Origin: Turnera subulata
Taxonomy: Eukaryota > Streptophyta > Magnoliopsida > Malpighiales > Passifloraceae
NCBI GenBank assembly: GCA_028386065.3
Contig: JAKUCV010003180.1
Coordinates: forward strand, 1-64,000
Direction of reading: 5' to 3'
Length of the DNA: 64,000 bases
Shown here: positions 44,685 to 55,524 of the stretch, piece by piece
Layout of the letters: each line of letters opens with the position of its first letter
Position numbering within the stretch: position 1 is the first letter of the stretch
Position numbers and translations under genes: made by a program
Notes under the pieces: model-generated
Databases searched by the model: none
What the model was told of the DNA's origin: nothing
Seen by the model: the letters and a program-made list of their open reading frames with translations, nothing else

Positions 44685-46332
44685 TGTTAGTTATATGCCC
44701 AAAAGCCAATCTATGGATGATTGTAGTCATGTATATACATTGAGGCTATTCCAATAAATATGATTATGAGATAATTACTTGCACATATTTATAACCCTAG
44801 TTTATATATTTGATATATTCTTAAATGTCCCTAGTCAATTATTATTATGGACGGGTTGTAATAATAAATTAAGACTAGCGTATGTTGTGAATTTATATGT
44901 GATATGAATTCTACATACGGGTACAAGTTAGAGAACTTGTGGACCGGACCGACCCACATAAGAACACTACATGGAACGTTATATGTATGTCATTAGTGTT
45001 TCTTATAGATGTGTTGTCCTTTGACCTNNNNNNNNNNNNNNNNNNNNNNNNNNNNNNNNNNNNNNNNNNNNNNNNNNNNNNNNNNNNNNNNNNNNNNNNN
45101 NNNNNNNNNNNNNNNNNNNNNNNNNNNNNNNNNNNNNNNNNNNNNNNNNNNNNNNNNNNNNNNNNNNNNNNNNNNNNNNNNNNNNNNNNNNNNNNNNNNN
45201 NNNNNNNNNNNNNNNNNNNNNNNNNNNNNNNNNNNNNNNNNNNNNNNNNNNNNNNNNNNNNNNNNNNNNNNNNNNNNNNNNNNNNNNNNNNNNNNNNNNN
45301 NNNNNNNNNNNNNNNNNNNNNNNNNNNNNNNNNNNNNNNNNNNNNNNNNNNNNNNNNNNNNNNNNNNNNNNNNNNNNNNNNNNNNNNNNNNNNNNNNNNN
45401 NNNNNNNNNNNNNNNNNNNNNNNNNNNNNNNNNNNNNNNNNNNNNNNNNNNNNNNNNNNNNNNNNNNNNNNNNNNNNNNNNNNNNNNNNNNNNNNNNNNN
45501 NNNNNNNNNNNNNNNNNNNNNNNNNNNNNNNNNNNNNNNNNNNNNNNNNNNNNNNNNNNNNNNNNNNNNNNNNNNNNNNNNNNNNNNNNNNNNNNNNNNN
45601 NNNNNNNNNNNNNNNNNNNNNNNNNNNNNNNNNNNNNNNNNNNNNNNNNNNNNNNNNNNNNNNNNNNNNNNNNNNNNNNNNNNNNNNNNNNNNNNNNNNN
45701 NNNNNNNNNNNNNNNNNNNNNNNNNNNNNNNNNNNNNNNNNNNNNNNNNNNNNNNNNNNNNNNNNNNNNNNNNNNNNNNNNNNNNNNNNNNNNNNNNNNN
45801 NNNNNNNNNNNNNNNNNNNNNNNNNNNNNNNNNNNNNNNNNNNNNNNNNNNNNNNNNNNNNNNNNNNNNNNNNNNNNNNNNNNNNNNNNNNNNNNNNNNN
45901 NNNNNNNNNNNNNNNNNNNNNNNNNNNNNNNNNNNNNNNNNNNNNNNNNNNNNNNNNNNNNNACGTTTTTGAGACACCCAAAACACTCTCTGAAGCTTCT
46001 CTTCTTTGTGTGAAAGAAGGAAGTACAAACACACCCATATACACAAGCTCCCATTCTAGTTGCTAGCACACCAAGTGGGAGTGCCCGTTCTTGGATGCGT
46101 GTGACGTTTCCGGGACGATCAAGGTTCGTGTGGATACCGTAGAGGAGGGGACGTTTACATCCTACTCTTGCTGGTTCTATACTTATAATTAGGTGAAAGA
46201 TCCTAATCTCCAAGTAAGTAAAAATTGTTATTCGGTTTTGTAGCCTCACATGTGGTTCTAGGGTAGTTTCCTATCTTTCCGCTGCTTTATGAGCCTTTGT
46301 ATGAGTGTCATATAGCTCTTAGGAAACTTACA
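44685..46332 (+). repeat. Copia-type LTR (apparent solo LTR) containing an assembly gap
   Basis: Starts TGTTAGTTATATGCCC and ends GGAAACTTACA, flanked by the TSD TCCCT (44680-44684 and 46333-46337) within the leader of gypsy C. 935 N lie inside (45028-45962). What remains left and right fits a single LTR, but a whole element collapsed in the gap cannot be excluded. Its right half is related to 1-266. Confidence 0.85.
45028..45962. other. Assembly gap (935 N)
   Basis: Run of N with no sequence information. Long apparent open frames across it are artefacts. Confidence 1.
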
Positions 46333-47257
46333 TCCCTCACGTGATTACACTCTTTTTGTGTTCTCTCGTGTTTGCACTCAATGGCAATAGATGTATCACT
46401 TGTCTTTTTCCTCTGTTGAATTCCTCACTCTGTTTATTCTTTGGGATTAGTAACACTTAATCAAATAATAAACAAACCTGCAGCACTTCAAGAAGAATCA
46501 GCGATAACCTAACAAGAATAGATAGGTTGCAATTCTAGAGGCAAATAAAACTCCACGAAAGAAAGATAGTCACACACAAAGAACAAGAAAATTGTATGTG
46601 AAGATTCTTGTAATAATTGAACAATAAGACACAAAGATTGCTCAATTAGATAGGCTGAAAGAAACAAGGTAATCAAATAAGCAAAGAAAAAAAAAACTTC
46701 CCAATCTAGATATCCTAATAATCAACCCGCGGAAAAGTATCCAAGAAATCAAATGATTTTAGGCAATAACTCCACAACCAAAATTTGACTTGCTGTCTCC
46801 TTTTTTTTTTTTTTCCTAAAATACTATGATGGTGTCGATTAAGAGAACAAAGAGCAAAATAATATTGGGTAATATGACCTTTGGTTACTATCGTCAAACA
46901 AAAGCAATTGTCACCTCTTTTTTTTTTTTTTTTATAACACTAATGCGACAGCAACCCAACTAAGAAGGGAAAACAAGGTAATATTACATGAGTTCAAATT
47001 GACACACACGAACAGCCAATTCGCAAATTTTTTTTTGTGTTTTTTTTTTTAATTAGAATTCGGCTGATGCAAAATACCACTAGATTGAAAGTAGAACAAG
47101 CCAAGAACCACAAGTCGACAGTAAGAATTTAACTTCAACGATTTTTTTTTTTTTAATAATAGATGTCAACAACAAGGATTCAAAAGAGTCAAAATTAAAT
47201 TGCCGAAAAAATAAAGGGATACGTAGTTGAAAAGATACCTAGGCTCCGCTACCAAGA

Positions 47258-48286
47258 TGATACGACAACACTACCAGAACAAAGCTAGATAGCACCTCCG
47301 ATTCAATCGAGTCACCAAGATTAGAAATCAATTCAACCAAAAGCTTTAGTGATTACCTCTTTTACCTCAAAACACAACAAAGGCGTTAAGCAACAATAGA
47401 GTAATAAACACAAGGAATCTTGTAAACGCCACAAGCAATTCAATTACTTAATAAGTAAACACAATCCCTAAAATAAACAAGAGAGAAATCCATCTAACTT
47501 GCAAAACAAGGTTTAAGAGAACCTCCAACTTTATTAGCAAAATAGCTATCAATAAACAATATTCATCATTCGTCCAAAAATATGAACCCCAAGGATCTTA
47601 TTTATATTAGTCTAATGCTAAACCCTAATAGACTTGTAATCTAAAATAATAATAAAATCCTAAGTTGAAAACTAATGGTTTTAAGTCGGCTGAACACTTA
47701 AATGGACTTGCCGACCTAAACAACAACCGAAACCCAATTGGACGCACATGACGCCATGATGGCTTAAGTCCAAAAAACCCATTACTTCCAAAATCACAAT
47801 GAAAAGAAAACCATAAGTCGGCTAACAATCCACTAGACCTTTTGCCGACAAAAACACTAATGATTCCAACCACCTTTTCCTAAAACTAATGGGCTGCATA
47901 TGCGCTAATGGGTTGCATGTGTGACTAATTTAATTAAATAATTAAATAGTCCATCAAAGCTAATAAACTTGATCAGCCCACCGAATTAATGATAATTCTC
48001 CAAGTAAATATAATTGGTCCAAATCGTCATGGCCAAATAATAGAAGAAATTAGTGTCTTCATAGCCCACGGTGATAGCAAATTGACTAAGCCTCCAATGA
48101 TGCTCCTCTCGAAGCTTAATTTTTCATCTCTTCTTGAATTTCTTATCAGTATGAATCTTGGATATGATTCGGAAAATGAGCTTCTGGACTTGAACTTTGA
48201 GCTTGTCTTTATCACCATGCTCCTGATTATAGCCTTTGCATGCACCTTTCTCCAAGTCTCCAAGCATGCCTAGGTGATTTGCATCA
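47258..48286 (-). repeat. 5' LTR of gypsy C
   Basis: 1029 bp with plus-strand ends TGATACGACAACAC ... GATTTGCATCA. It retains the about 97-bp block missing from the 3' copy. Followed by the TSD AAGAG. Confidence 0.93.
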
Positions 48287-48291
48287 AAGAG

Positions 48292-50831
48292 GCTACTCAG
48301 GGGGTATTTGGATACTCTAGAAGGAAGAACTAGTCTCAATTCATTTCTTGGTCAACCATGCTCAATTCATCCATATGAAAGTATGCAATGAACAAGGCTC
48401 CTTTTTGCTAACAGTAGTTTACAGAAGTCCAAGTGCGACAAATAGGAAATTTTTGTGGCAAAATTTGAAAGTTATTTCTTCCACCACCAATGAGCCCTAG
48501 CTCTTAGCTGGGGATTTTAACGCCACTCTATGCTCCTCAGAAAGTTCCAGTCTGAGAAGATCTCCCTCTTATAGCATGAAGGAGTTCTAAGGTGTGCTAC
48601 TAAACACGGGGCTATTAAATCCAGGCTTCTCGGGGCCTATTCACACTTGGCAGAGAGGAAGGCTTAAGAAGCAACTGGATCGGGCTATTGAAAACGTGGC
48701 TTGGGTTGAGAAATTCTCGGATGCAGAGATATTCCACTTGCCTTTTTGAATTTTGATCACAGACCTCTCCTAATCAGATTGGAGGGGAATCCAAGTCTCA
48801 ACCGCACCTAGGGAGATTCCACTTCCAGTCCTCATGGACTTCACAGGAGGGTTTTGACGATTTTGTTCAACAACAATGGATAGACACAAACAACTGGTCC
48901 TCATCCTTGGCAAGTTTTACTGAGAAGCTCTCCCCTGGCAGAGAACACGTACTGGGGGGTATCTGGCGATGAAGAGAAAGTTATTATCCAGATTGGAAGG
49001 TATCCAGAAGTATCTAGACAGGAAAGCATCACAGTTCTTATCTTCTCTTGAAATTGATCTCCGTTGTGAACTGGATAGAATTCTTGCTCAAAAGGAGATA
49101 GATTGGTTTCAACGTTCGAGATGTAAATGGATTCAATTGGGGGATAGGAATACGGCTTACTTCCACTCTTCCACCAAGAATAGGAAAAGGCGGAAAAGAG
49201 TACTAGCACTGAAGGATGAGGATGGGTGCTGGAAAACAGATCAAGAAGAGTTGAAAAATGTTGTTGTAATTTCTACCGAGAGCTGTTTACTGATGATAAC
49301 CCATTGTAGGCAATTATGCCCTTGAAAAGCCTCTTCCCACCTATTCCAGCAGCCAAGATGAGATGCTTGGATCTCAATGTGACGATGGAGGAAGTCAGGG
49401 ACACTCTTTTCTAAATTGGGGCACTCAAGGCCCTTGGGTCTGATGGCATGCATGCCCTGTTTTTTCAAAAATAGTGGCATGTTGTTGGTGATTCCTTTTG
49501 CAGAATGGTCTTCAATTTCTTCCAGTCGTATTCTTGGGAGGAGGGAGTAAACGATACCATCCTGGCCCCAGTTTCGAAAGTGGATACGCCCCAAACCATG
49601 GCGCAATTTAGGCTGTTGGGGCTTTGTAATATCTCATATAAGATGGTATCTAAGATAATTGCAAATAGGTTGAAGACTGTACTCAATGATGTTATATCCC
49701 CGACCCAATCAAGCTTCATTCTGGGGAGATTTATCACCGACAATATAATCCTCTTCCAAGAGGTGATGCACACAATGAAGAAGAAGTCAGGGCAGACGGT
49801 TTTTTTTTTTGCAATAAAGGTAGACCTTGAGAATGCCTACGACAAGATGAGATGGGAATTCATAAAAGATACCTTGATTGATGCGAGGCTACCTGAGAAT
49901 ATGTGTAAAGCTACTATGGGATGTCTGACGACTAGTCGAATCAGGGTATGCTAGAAAAATGAGATCTTTGAGGCTTTTCACCCGTCAAGGAGGCTGCGGC
50001 AGGGAGACCCTTTATCCCCCTACCTATTTGTATTGGGTATGGAGAAGCTCAGCCAAATCATAGGGGAGTCTGTGAAGAGGGGTTGATGGCATCCAATTCA
50101 ATTAAGTCGGGGGGCCGCTGTTGTCTCGTACCTTTTTCGCAGACAACTTGGTGTTGTTCGCCGAGACGAGCACGGATCAGGTGGAGGTAGTTTCTGAATG
50201 CCTAAGTTATTTCTGCCACTACTCGGGTCTGAGCTAAGACCCGTCTATTTTGCTCCAAAAATGTCCCGGAATCCTTGGCGAGAAGGTTGAGTCAAGGGTT
50301 GGGATACCAACTGACCTCTAATCTCGGCAAGTACCTAGGGGTACCAGTTCTTAACGACCGAGTCACTAACCAGATAGTACAGCATCTGGTCCAGACAGTT
50401 CAGAATCGGCTTAGTGGCTGACAAGCTAAGAGCCTTTCTCTTGTTGGCAGAACCACCTTGACTCAATCCGTGTTGGCGGAACTTCCTATATACACTATGC
50501 AAACTATGAAAATCCCTATCTTGGTTTGCAATCGAATTGAATAGTTATGTAGGAATTTTATTTGGGGCTCAACTGATACCAAAAGATGACCGCATCCAGT
50601 CAACTGGGACTCTGTCACCATGCCTGAAAACTATGGTGGGCTGAATCTCCGATGTCTAAGGACTTGTAACAATGCCCTAATTATGAATTTAGCAAGGGCC
50701 CTAGCCACGAGACCAGAAGCCCTTTGGGTCAGAGTGATGAGAGCTAAATATTTAAGGACTGAGGGGCTAATTCTATAAAAGTTAGAGAAGAAGAGGGGGT
50801 CACATACTTGGAGGGCAATTTGTGATGTATA
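48292..50831 (+). pseudogene. LINE ORF2: endonuclease C-terminal part and reverse transcriptase
   Basis: The endonuclease continues with GYSGGIWIL, LLAGDFNATL and a near-complete DHRPLL-type ending (about 48292-48800). RT follows: [78 protein letters not shown]. The catalytic FADD box reads F-A-D-N (near 50137-50150), replacing the second aspartate. Stops and frameshifts are frequent. The segment ends at the insertion of the young gypsy element, in text RGSHTWRAICDVY. Confidence 0.88.
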
Positions 50832-51120
50832 TGTAACGCCCCGGATTCTATAATTTAAATTTTCAGAATTTTCGGAAATTTATTCCGATTTTACCCTTGA
50901 GGTATTACCGAGTTTTAGTTGGGGAAATAAATTATTTTGCCATGAGAATGTCAATTCTAAGTCGGTATTGTTCATAGTTCGGGTTCCGTGGGAAACGAAG
51001 TCGAGATCGGGACTAAACGAGAGGTTTAGCGTGGTTCATTTAAAACTACGTCGTTTTGGTGTTTTGAAAAAAAAAAAAAAAAAAAAGAAGGTTGACTGAA
51101 GTGGGTTGACCGCGCCTCAG

Positions 51121-51142
51121 CCCGAAACGACGTCGTTTCGGG
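51121..51142. repeat. Perfect 22-bp palindrome in the LTR
   Basis: Core CCGAAACGACGTCGTTTCGG flanked by one more C and G. The same palindrome is at 57123-57144 in the 3' LTR. An imperfect relative (AAACTACGTCGTTTT) lies at about 51042-51056. It contains the ACGT core recognised by plant bZIP factors, so a regulatory role is plausible but unproven. Confidence 0.8.
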
Positions 51143-53220
51143 GCTGGCCGGCCAACCCTAAAAGCCTTCCTTCCCTTCTTCTTTTTCCTCCTCTTCTTTT
51201 CTTTCACTTTCGTTTTCTTTTTTCCGTTCCTTCTCCACTTGCCGCCGCCGCCCCAACGGCCATGTCTTCCCCCACAACGTCTCTGTCTGCCACTACCTCC
51301 CTCAACGACTAGATTCTCCACCATCTTCACCCCTTCTCTTCTTTTCTTCTTCTTCTTCATCTATTTCTTTCCTCTTCCTCCCTTCTCCATTTTCGGGTTT
51401 TCTAACCCGTCGCCGCCATCTGCCAGCTTTCACACGAGAGGGCAGTCGGGGGAGGTTGGGACAGGAGCGGTAGCTCGTACTCAGGTCGGGGCTCAGTCGC
51501 ATTCGTCGCCACCGCCGCAGCCGAGAGAGAGCGAGACCAGAACCGGCGCCAGTGGCCGCGACGAGCAATACCTGTGCGTGGTTGCGAGGAGTCGCCGTCG
51601 CCTGAGTGGGCTTGCGGGGTGTCGACAAGAGGATGTCGGGTGCAGGTTGGGTTCGTTGGTGGCGTGGTTGGCCGGAGTGAGGCCTGCTGTTGGTTCCTGT
51701 GTTGCCTCGGGTCGAGTTGGAGGCTGCCGGATTTGGTGGGGTTGTCACCGAGCTGCCTCGGTAATGGGTAAGCCACAGACGCCTTCTTCTCCCTTTCTTT
51801 TCGCTTTCTTTGTTTCTTCACGTTTTGTGGATCGTTGATTGATGGATTTTGAATTGAATGGGTTTGTTGTGCTGTTCATTGGGTGTGGAGCTTGGTGGTG
51901 GTTGTTTGAGGCGGGTCTGTGTTCGGGTTCGTGATGGGGTTGATGTCACTGCCGCCGTTGCTAGTTGCGGTTGGTGGTTCATGGCGGCGAGTATGTGGGT
52001 TGCGTTGTTGAGGGCTGTCGGTTGCAGGGGATGCGTGGTGGTCGGGCGGAGGCGATTTGGTGGGTCAGATTGTTGTATTGTTGTTTCCGGCGGGTTTGAG
52101 TAGATTCCATTTTTTTCGGTAAGTGCTCCAGCGACCTGGACTTTATTCTTGAGTTCGTTAATAGGTTGTATTGAGTTGAATGTCGATTTGTGATCGTTCT
52201 GGGTTTGGACAGATTACCGTGGTATTTTCCGGCGAGGACTTGACCGGAATCCGGCGTAGGTGCACTGTTCCGGCGAAGGCTCGGAACTTTTCCGGCGAAG
52301 ACTCGGGTTCTGCCGGCGGACGAGAATTCTCGTTTTTACGAGTGTTAGACGGTAATTGTCTAAGATTTATCTCGGTTATACCATGTAATCAAATTTTGGA
52401 ATTTTATTTACCGAAACATATTTACATTGATATATTTGGTGAATTGTGGATTTCCGAGAGCGGAGAGAAAAGAGTGTGTGGCCGGGAAGACTTACCGACA
52501 CGAATAGATCATAGGCCGATAACCCTTGGGCTCGGAAACGACCTTAGGACGATTTTTAGGGAAAAACCGAGCCCAGGCCCAATAACCTCAATTTGAAGCT
52601 TAGGATATTTAATTGGACCTAAAATACGGACTTAGGACTTAATCACGGGAAACTAGACTCACGGATGTTAAGAACGGGTTGAAGCCCAATTACATGATCA
52701 ATAATAATATGAACCTAAGGAAGTGGGCCCACGGCCCGGAATTTGTGATTAAGGATTTAGTAGGCTTTAGGCCCGAGAATTGTTAGCGAACTTAAACCGA
52801 CGAACCTTAGATCCTTAATTGATGGAGTTATGAAGAAGAAAATATCCTTTTGGACTTAGGCCCGGAAATCTTATATCGGAAGTTAGAGTCGGGGGTTACT
52901 CGATTAGAGTATATCTTAGCATACATATAAGTTTATTCTTAAAATTGGTTTAGTGATTATATTATGTGCCGGTATTCAGGCACGGGAGATACCCCGGGAG
53001 CTGTAGACTCGGATCGGGGAGAAGTCATAAACCGCATTTTGAGGTGACATTACAAGTCTTTATGTATATGTTTTGTGAATGCATGTTGGTGTGGTTTGTT
53101 TGTTTACTTGCCTTGTTTGCTACATGCAATATTTGGAATTGTATGCTTGATTGATCTCATATGTCTAAATTTCTTCATGAAAACTGTTATGAAGTATAAC
53201 ATGTAAAACACTTTTGTGAT

Positions 53221-53400
53221 GATGTATGGTTATGGGCCGCAGGCCCGGATGAGACAGGGACACTTACAGTGCACACATCCCTGCAAGACATAATGTATCT
53301 GAACCGTAATAGTATGTGGTTATGGGCCGAAGGCCCAGATGTTACAGGGGCACATACACACTTCCCTGAAAGACATAATGTACTTCAAACAGAAATATCA
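53221..53400. repeat. Tandem duplication (90-bp period) in the LTR
   Basis: Two diverged copies of GGTTATGGGCCG(C/A)AGGCCC ... AAGACATAATGTA, with starts 90 bp apart (TATGGGCCG at 53231 and 53321). Each holds a short GGGCC/GGCCC hairpin. The same pair is in the 3' LTR near 59230-59400. Confidence 0.8.
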
Positions 53401-54374
53401 AGGTGTAATTAAGAATAAAATACTAAATTCTACTGTGGTGTCGGTTGGTAGCCCCGAGGAGGGTTGGGTACCTCGGGTCACGTTATGCTGTTTAGCATGC
53501 CCAGGGGATGTAGGTGCACCCCTGGAAGACTTGCACCGGTTAGGTGTGTCTGAGTGCACCCTCAGGTAGCTAGCGGCCACTTGAGAGTTTTCAGTGGTTT
53601 TTGGCCTCAGAATCTACCCCTTCTGAGGTTCGACTTTTGGGTTTCACACCCTGATCTGATCAGATGCGCTACCGAGACTTGACTCACAGTAGAGGGCCCA
53701 TAATAATAAAAATAATAATAATGATAACAATAAGATAACGCATTGAGCTCAAACAATACGAGCTATAATACAATAAAACATTTATGTGATGGTGTGTGAT
53801 TCTGATTTGCTTGTATGCTGTACATGTGCTCGTGAGCTACTCACCCTACGAGCATGACTTCACTTTCATGTATATTTAGACTTTTAATGTTCACTGAGTA
53901 GGCGACTCACATAATCGCCACCGTTGTTTTTCAGACTTTAGTTAGCGTGCAGACTCACTTATACCCTCGACTCGGAGATCAGACGCAGTCACTTCAGTAG
54001 GTAGTTGTGCATTATCTCTTGGTGGGATCCATAGGGCCATATGCATGTTATTTTTCTACACTGATTTTATTATTATTTTATCTTCCGCTGCATGACAAAT
54101 AACTCGAGATGTCATAAATGTTTTATCTTTATATTGGCAGTTAGCCGGAGTTGATTTGTGATATTATGTCGGCGTGATGCCGTGATGGCTTATTATTTGT
54201 TAAGCCGGTTGATCTCGTTTATTTTTATGACATCTCGTTGTTAATACATTTTCATGGAAAATGTTTGTATGCCGAAGCGTCGGTTTTTGTACCCCGGGTT
54301 TTAAAGAGTATTTTGGTAACTCTTTTCCATTAAATATTTTATTTTATTAAATTGGGGGTACGGGCTTCCACAGT

Positions 54375-54390
54375 TGGTAGCGGAGCGGGC
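54375..54390 (+). promoter_or_regulatory. Primer-binding site of the young element
   Basis: TGGTAGCGGAGCGGGC, two bases after the LTR end. It shares its first 12 bases with the PBS of gypsy A, C, D and the array, although the elements otherwise look unrelated. Confidence 0.85.
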
Positions 54391-54514
54391 TTCAGATCTT
54401 TGGGTTTTCAAAGTGATTTTCCCTGTGCATAAGCCTGTTTCAGATTGATAATTTCCAAAAAAAAAAAAAAAAAAAAACGTGTTTTGACTTGTTTGCATTC
54501 ATATAGGCATTATT

Positions 54515-54553
54515 ATGGATCCACCGCAAGACATGCACAATGCTGAAGGATAA
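54515..54553 (+). pseudogene. Gag start remnant (12 codons)
   Basis: ATG at 54515, TAA at 54551-54553, reading MDPPQDMHNAEG. Position and sequence fit the first residues of a Del/Tekay-type gag. The sense coding region ends here, which places the left breakpoint of the replacement segment near 54550. Confidence 0.6.
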
Positions 54554-54702
54554 GATGAATTTTAATAAATGGAAGATGTTAATGTTTGCTTCAAGGAGCA
54601 TTCATATAAGCGGAATTTAAGCCATAAATAAGCGAAATACAGATACTATTAATACTGATAATACTGGAAATACAAAGGGAAATATTACAACGATTGTGAT
54701 AT

Positions 54703-54708
54703 TTTATT
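54703..54708 (-). terminator. Polyadenylation signal of the 227-codon antisense gene
   Basis: AATAAA on the minus strand, 17 bases after the stop codon at 54725. Confidence 0.6.
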
Positions 54709-54724
54709 TAAAAGGAAAAGACAC

Positions 54725-55408
54725 CTAACGGTTCGGGACGACGTTGACGCGGAAGCTGTTGGCATCGCTGTTGATGTTGACCGTGACCCTGTCGCTCCAC
54801 GAGAGCCACATACCACCTCTGTCACGCTGGCCAGGGATCTCGAACCGGTTAGCTTGAGGGAAACGGAGAGGGATGAGACCGTGGTCGTCCCGAGGTTGCC
54901 ATTGCGTCTCCGTCAGAAGGACCATATTCGGCTTGTACGGGTTCTTCAAGTCCCTCAGCGTACGTGAGAATTCTTGAGCGCGCCTTGCAACTCCCCTGCA
55001 ATTCCAAACCAGCAGCCGTACCTTTGGCCAAGTTGGGGGTAAGCGCGTCATTCTGGGTACGCTCTGAGCCGTCATCACAAGCTGGTAGTATGCGCCTTGT
55101 TCCACCGTCTGGCAAGTAGACTCCAGGTTGAATTCCTGAAGCCTGTCGGAGATGAAGAACATTACGGTATTCGCCGATCCGTAGTAGGACGTCCTCAGCG
55201 TGCCGCGATCCTCCAGATAGATCACCTCTTCCATTGGGGTGACAAAGAATCGCGAGGAGTATAGCTCGTCGACGAAGACTAGTCGGGGCATCCTGCCGAG
55301 CTCGTTTGGTAGTTCTTCGGCACGTTCATTGACCATACTGTAGGCCAATCGGTTTCTTCTGCCGAGGTTGGCACCCTCGACAAAGAAAACGGATGATGGG
55401 GCAGGCAT
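54725..55408 (-). CDS. Antisense gene 1: 227-residue protein with a LINE-endonuclease-like C-terminal part
   Basis: Intact frame, ATG at 55408 in good context (ATACACAATGCC), stop TAG at 54725-54727. Residues 1-125 are unrecognised (MPRLVFVDELYSSRFFV, EEVIYLEDRGTLRTSYYG). From about residue 129 the protein resembles the start of plant LINE endonucleases: VRLLVWNCRGVARR, KPNMVLLTETQ and later RGGMWLSWSDRVTVNI. The glutamate of the TETQ block is in the position of the catalytic Glu, but the domain ends after about 95 residues, so it cannot be a full nuclease. The frame is G/C-richer than its surroundings. A TATA box lies about 110 bp upstream and AATAAA just downstream. Function unknown; it may bind nucleic acid or element RNA. 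Confidence 0.75.
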   Translation of the reverse strand: MPAPSSVFFVEGANLGRRNRLAYSMVNERAEELPNELGRMPRLVFVDELYSSRFFVTPMEEVIYLEDRGTLRTSYYGSANTVMFFISDRLQEFNLESTCQTVEQGAYYQLVMTAQSVPRMTRLPPTWPKVRLLVWNCRGVARRAQEFSRTLRDLKNPYKPNMVLLTETQWQPRDDHGLIPLRFPQANRFEIPGQRDRGGMWLSWSDRVTVNINSDANSFRVNVVPNR

Positions 55409-55517
55409 TGTGTATTGGGCGTATAGGTGTTTGGTTTTCTGGAGTTTTGAGGATTCTTAGTCTGGGCGTAAGATTGCTTTAAAATGCTTGGGATAACTTA
55501 CTCCTCATTCTACCGTC

Positions 55518-55524
55518 TTTTATA
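55518..55524 (-). promoter_or_regulatory. TATA box of antisense gene 1
   Basis: TATAAAA on the minus strand in GGTTATAAAAGACGG, about 110 bp before the ATG at 55408. That leaves room for a start site about 30 bp downstream and a leader of about 80 bases. Confidence 0.65.

Larger units (their letters stand above)
44632..47257 (-). other. Leader of gypsy C (interrupted by the copia LTR)
   Basis: Leader pieces 44632-44684 and 46338-47257. Non-coding, with several long T/A runs on the plus strand (46799-46814, 46918-46933, 47041-47050, 47142-47153). PBS at 47238-47254 (minus strand TGGTAGCGGAGCCTAGG), identical to that of gypsy A. Confidence 0.8.
41938..48286 (-). mobile_element. Gypsy C, internally deleted (no RT, no integrase), with a copia LTR insertion
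   Basis: Minus-strand element flanked by the TSD AAGAG (41933-41937 and 48287-48291). LTRs lie at 41938-42871 (3') and 47258-48286 (5'), with a PBS at 47238-47254 and the polypurine-tract complement at 42872-42885. Between them are a truncated gag, a protease-linker region and then directly the pol tail. The RT, RNase H and integrase blocks are missing. Without the copia LTR it is about 4.7 kb. Confidence 0.93.
50832..54372 (+). repeat. 5' LTR (3541 bp) of the young gypsy element
   Basis: Differs from the 3' LTR by about eight substitutions seen by eye, a few length changes in homopolymers, and an about 250-bp block (about 53599-53848) missing from the 3' copy. Contains proline/leucine-rich and arginine-rich open frames at 51239-51838 on both strands, which recur identically in the other LTR and which I do not regard as genes. 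Confidence 0.95.

Noticed and set aside
44911..46249. Long open frames of 330-420 codons on both strands
   Set aside because: They consist mainly of N from the assembly gap and have no sequence support.
51239..51838. 199-codon proline/leucine-rich plus-strand frame and 140-150-codon minus-strand frames, repeated at 57241-57840
   Set aside because: They lie in the G/C-rich part of both LTRs, overlap one another on both strands, show no domain, and are identical in both places because the LTRs are copies. Composition alone explains them.
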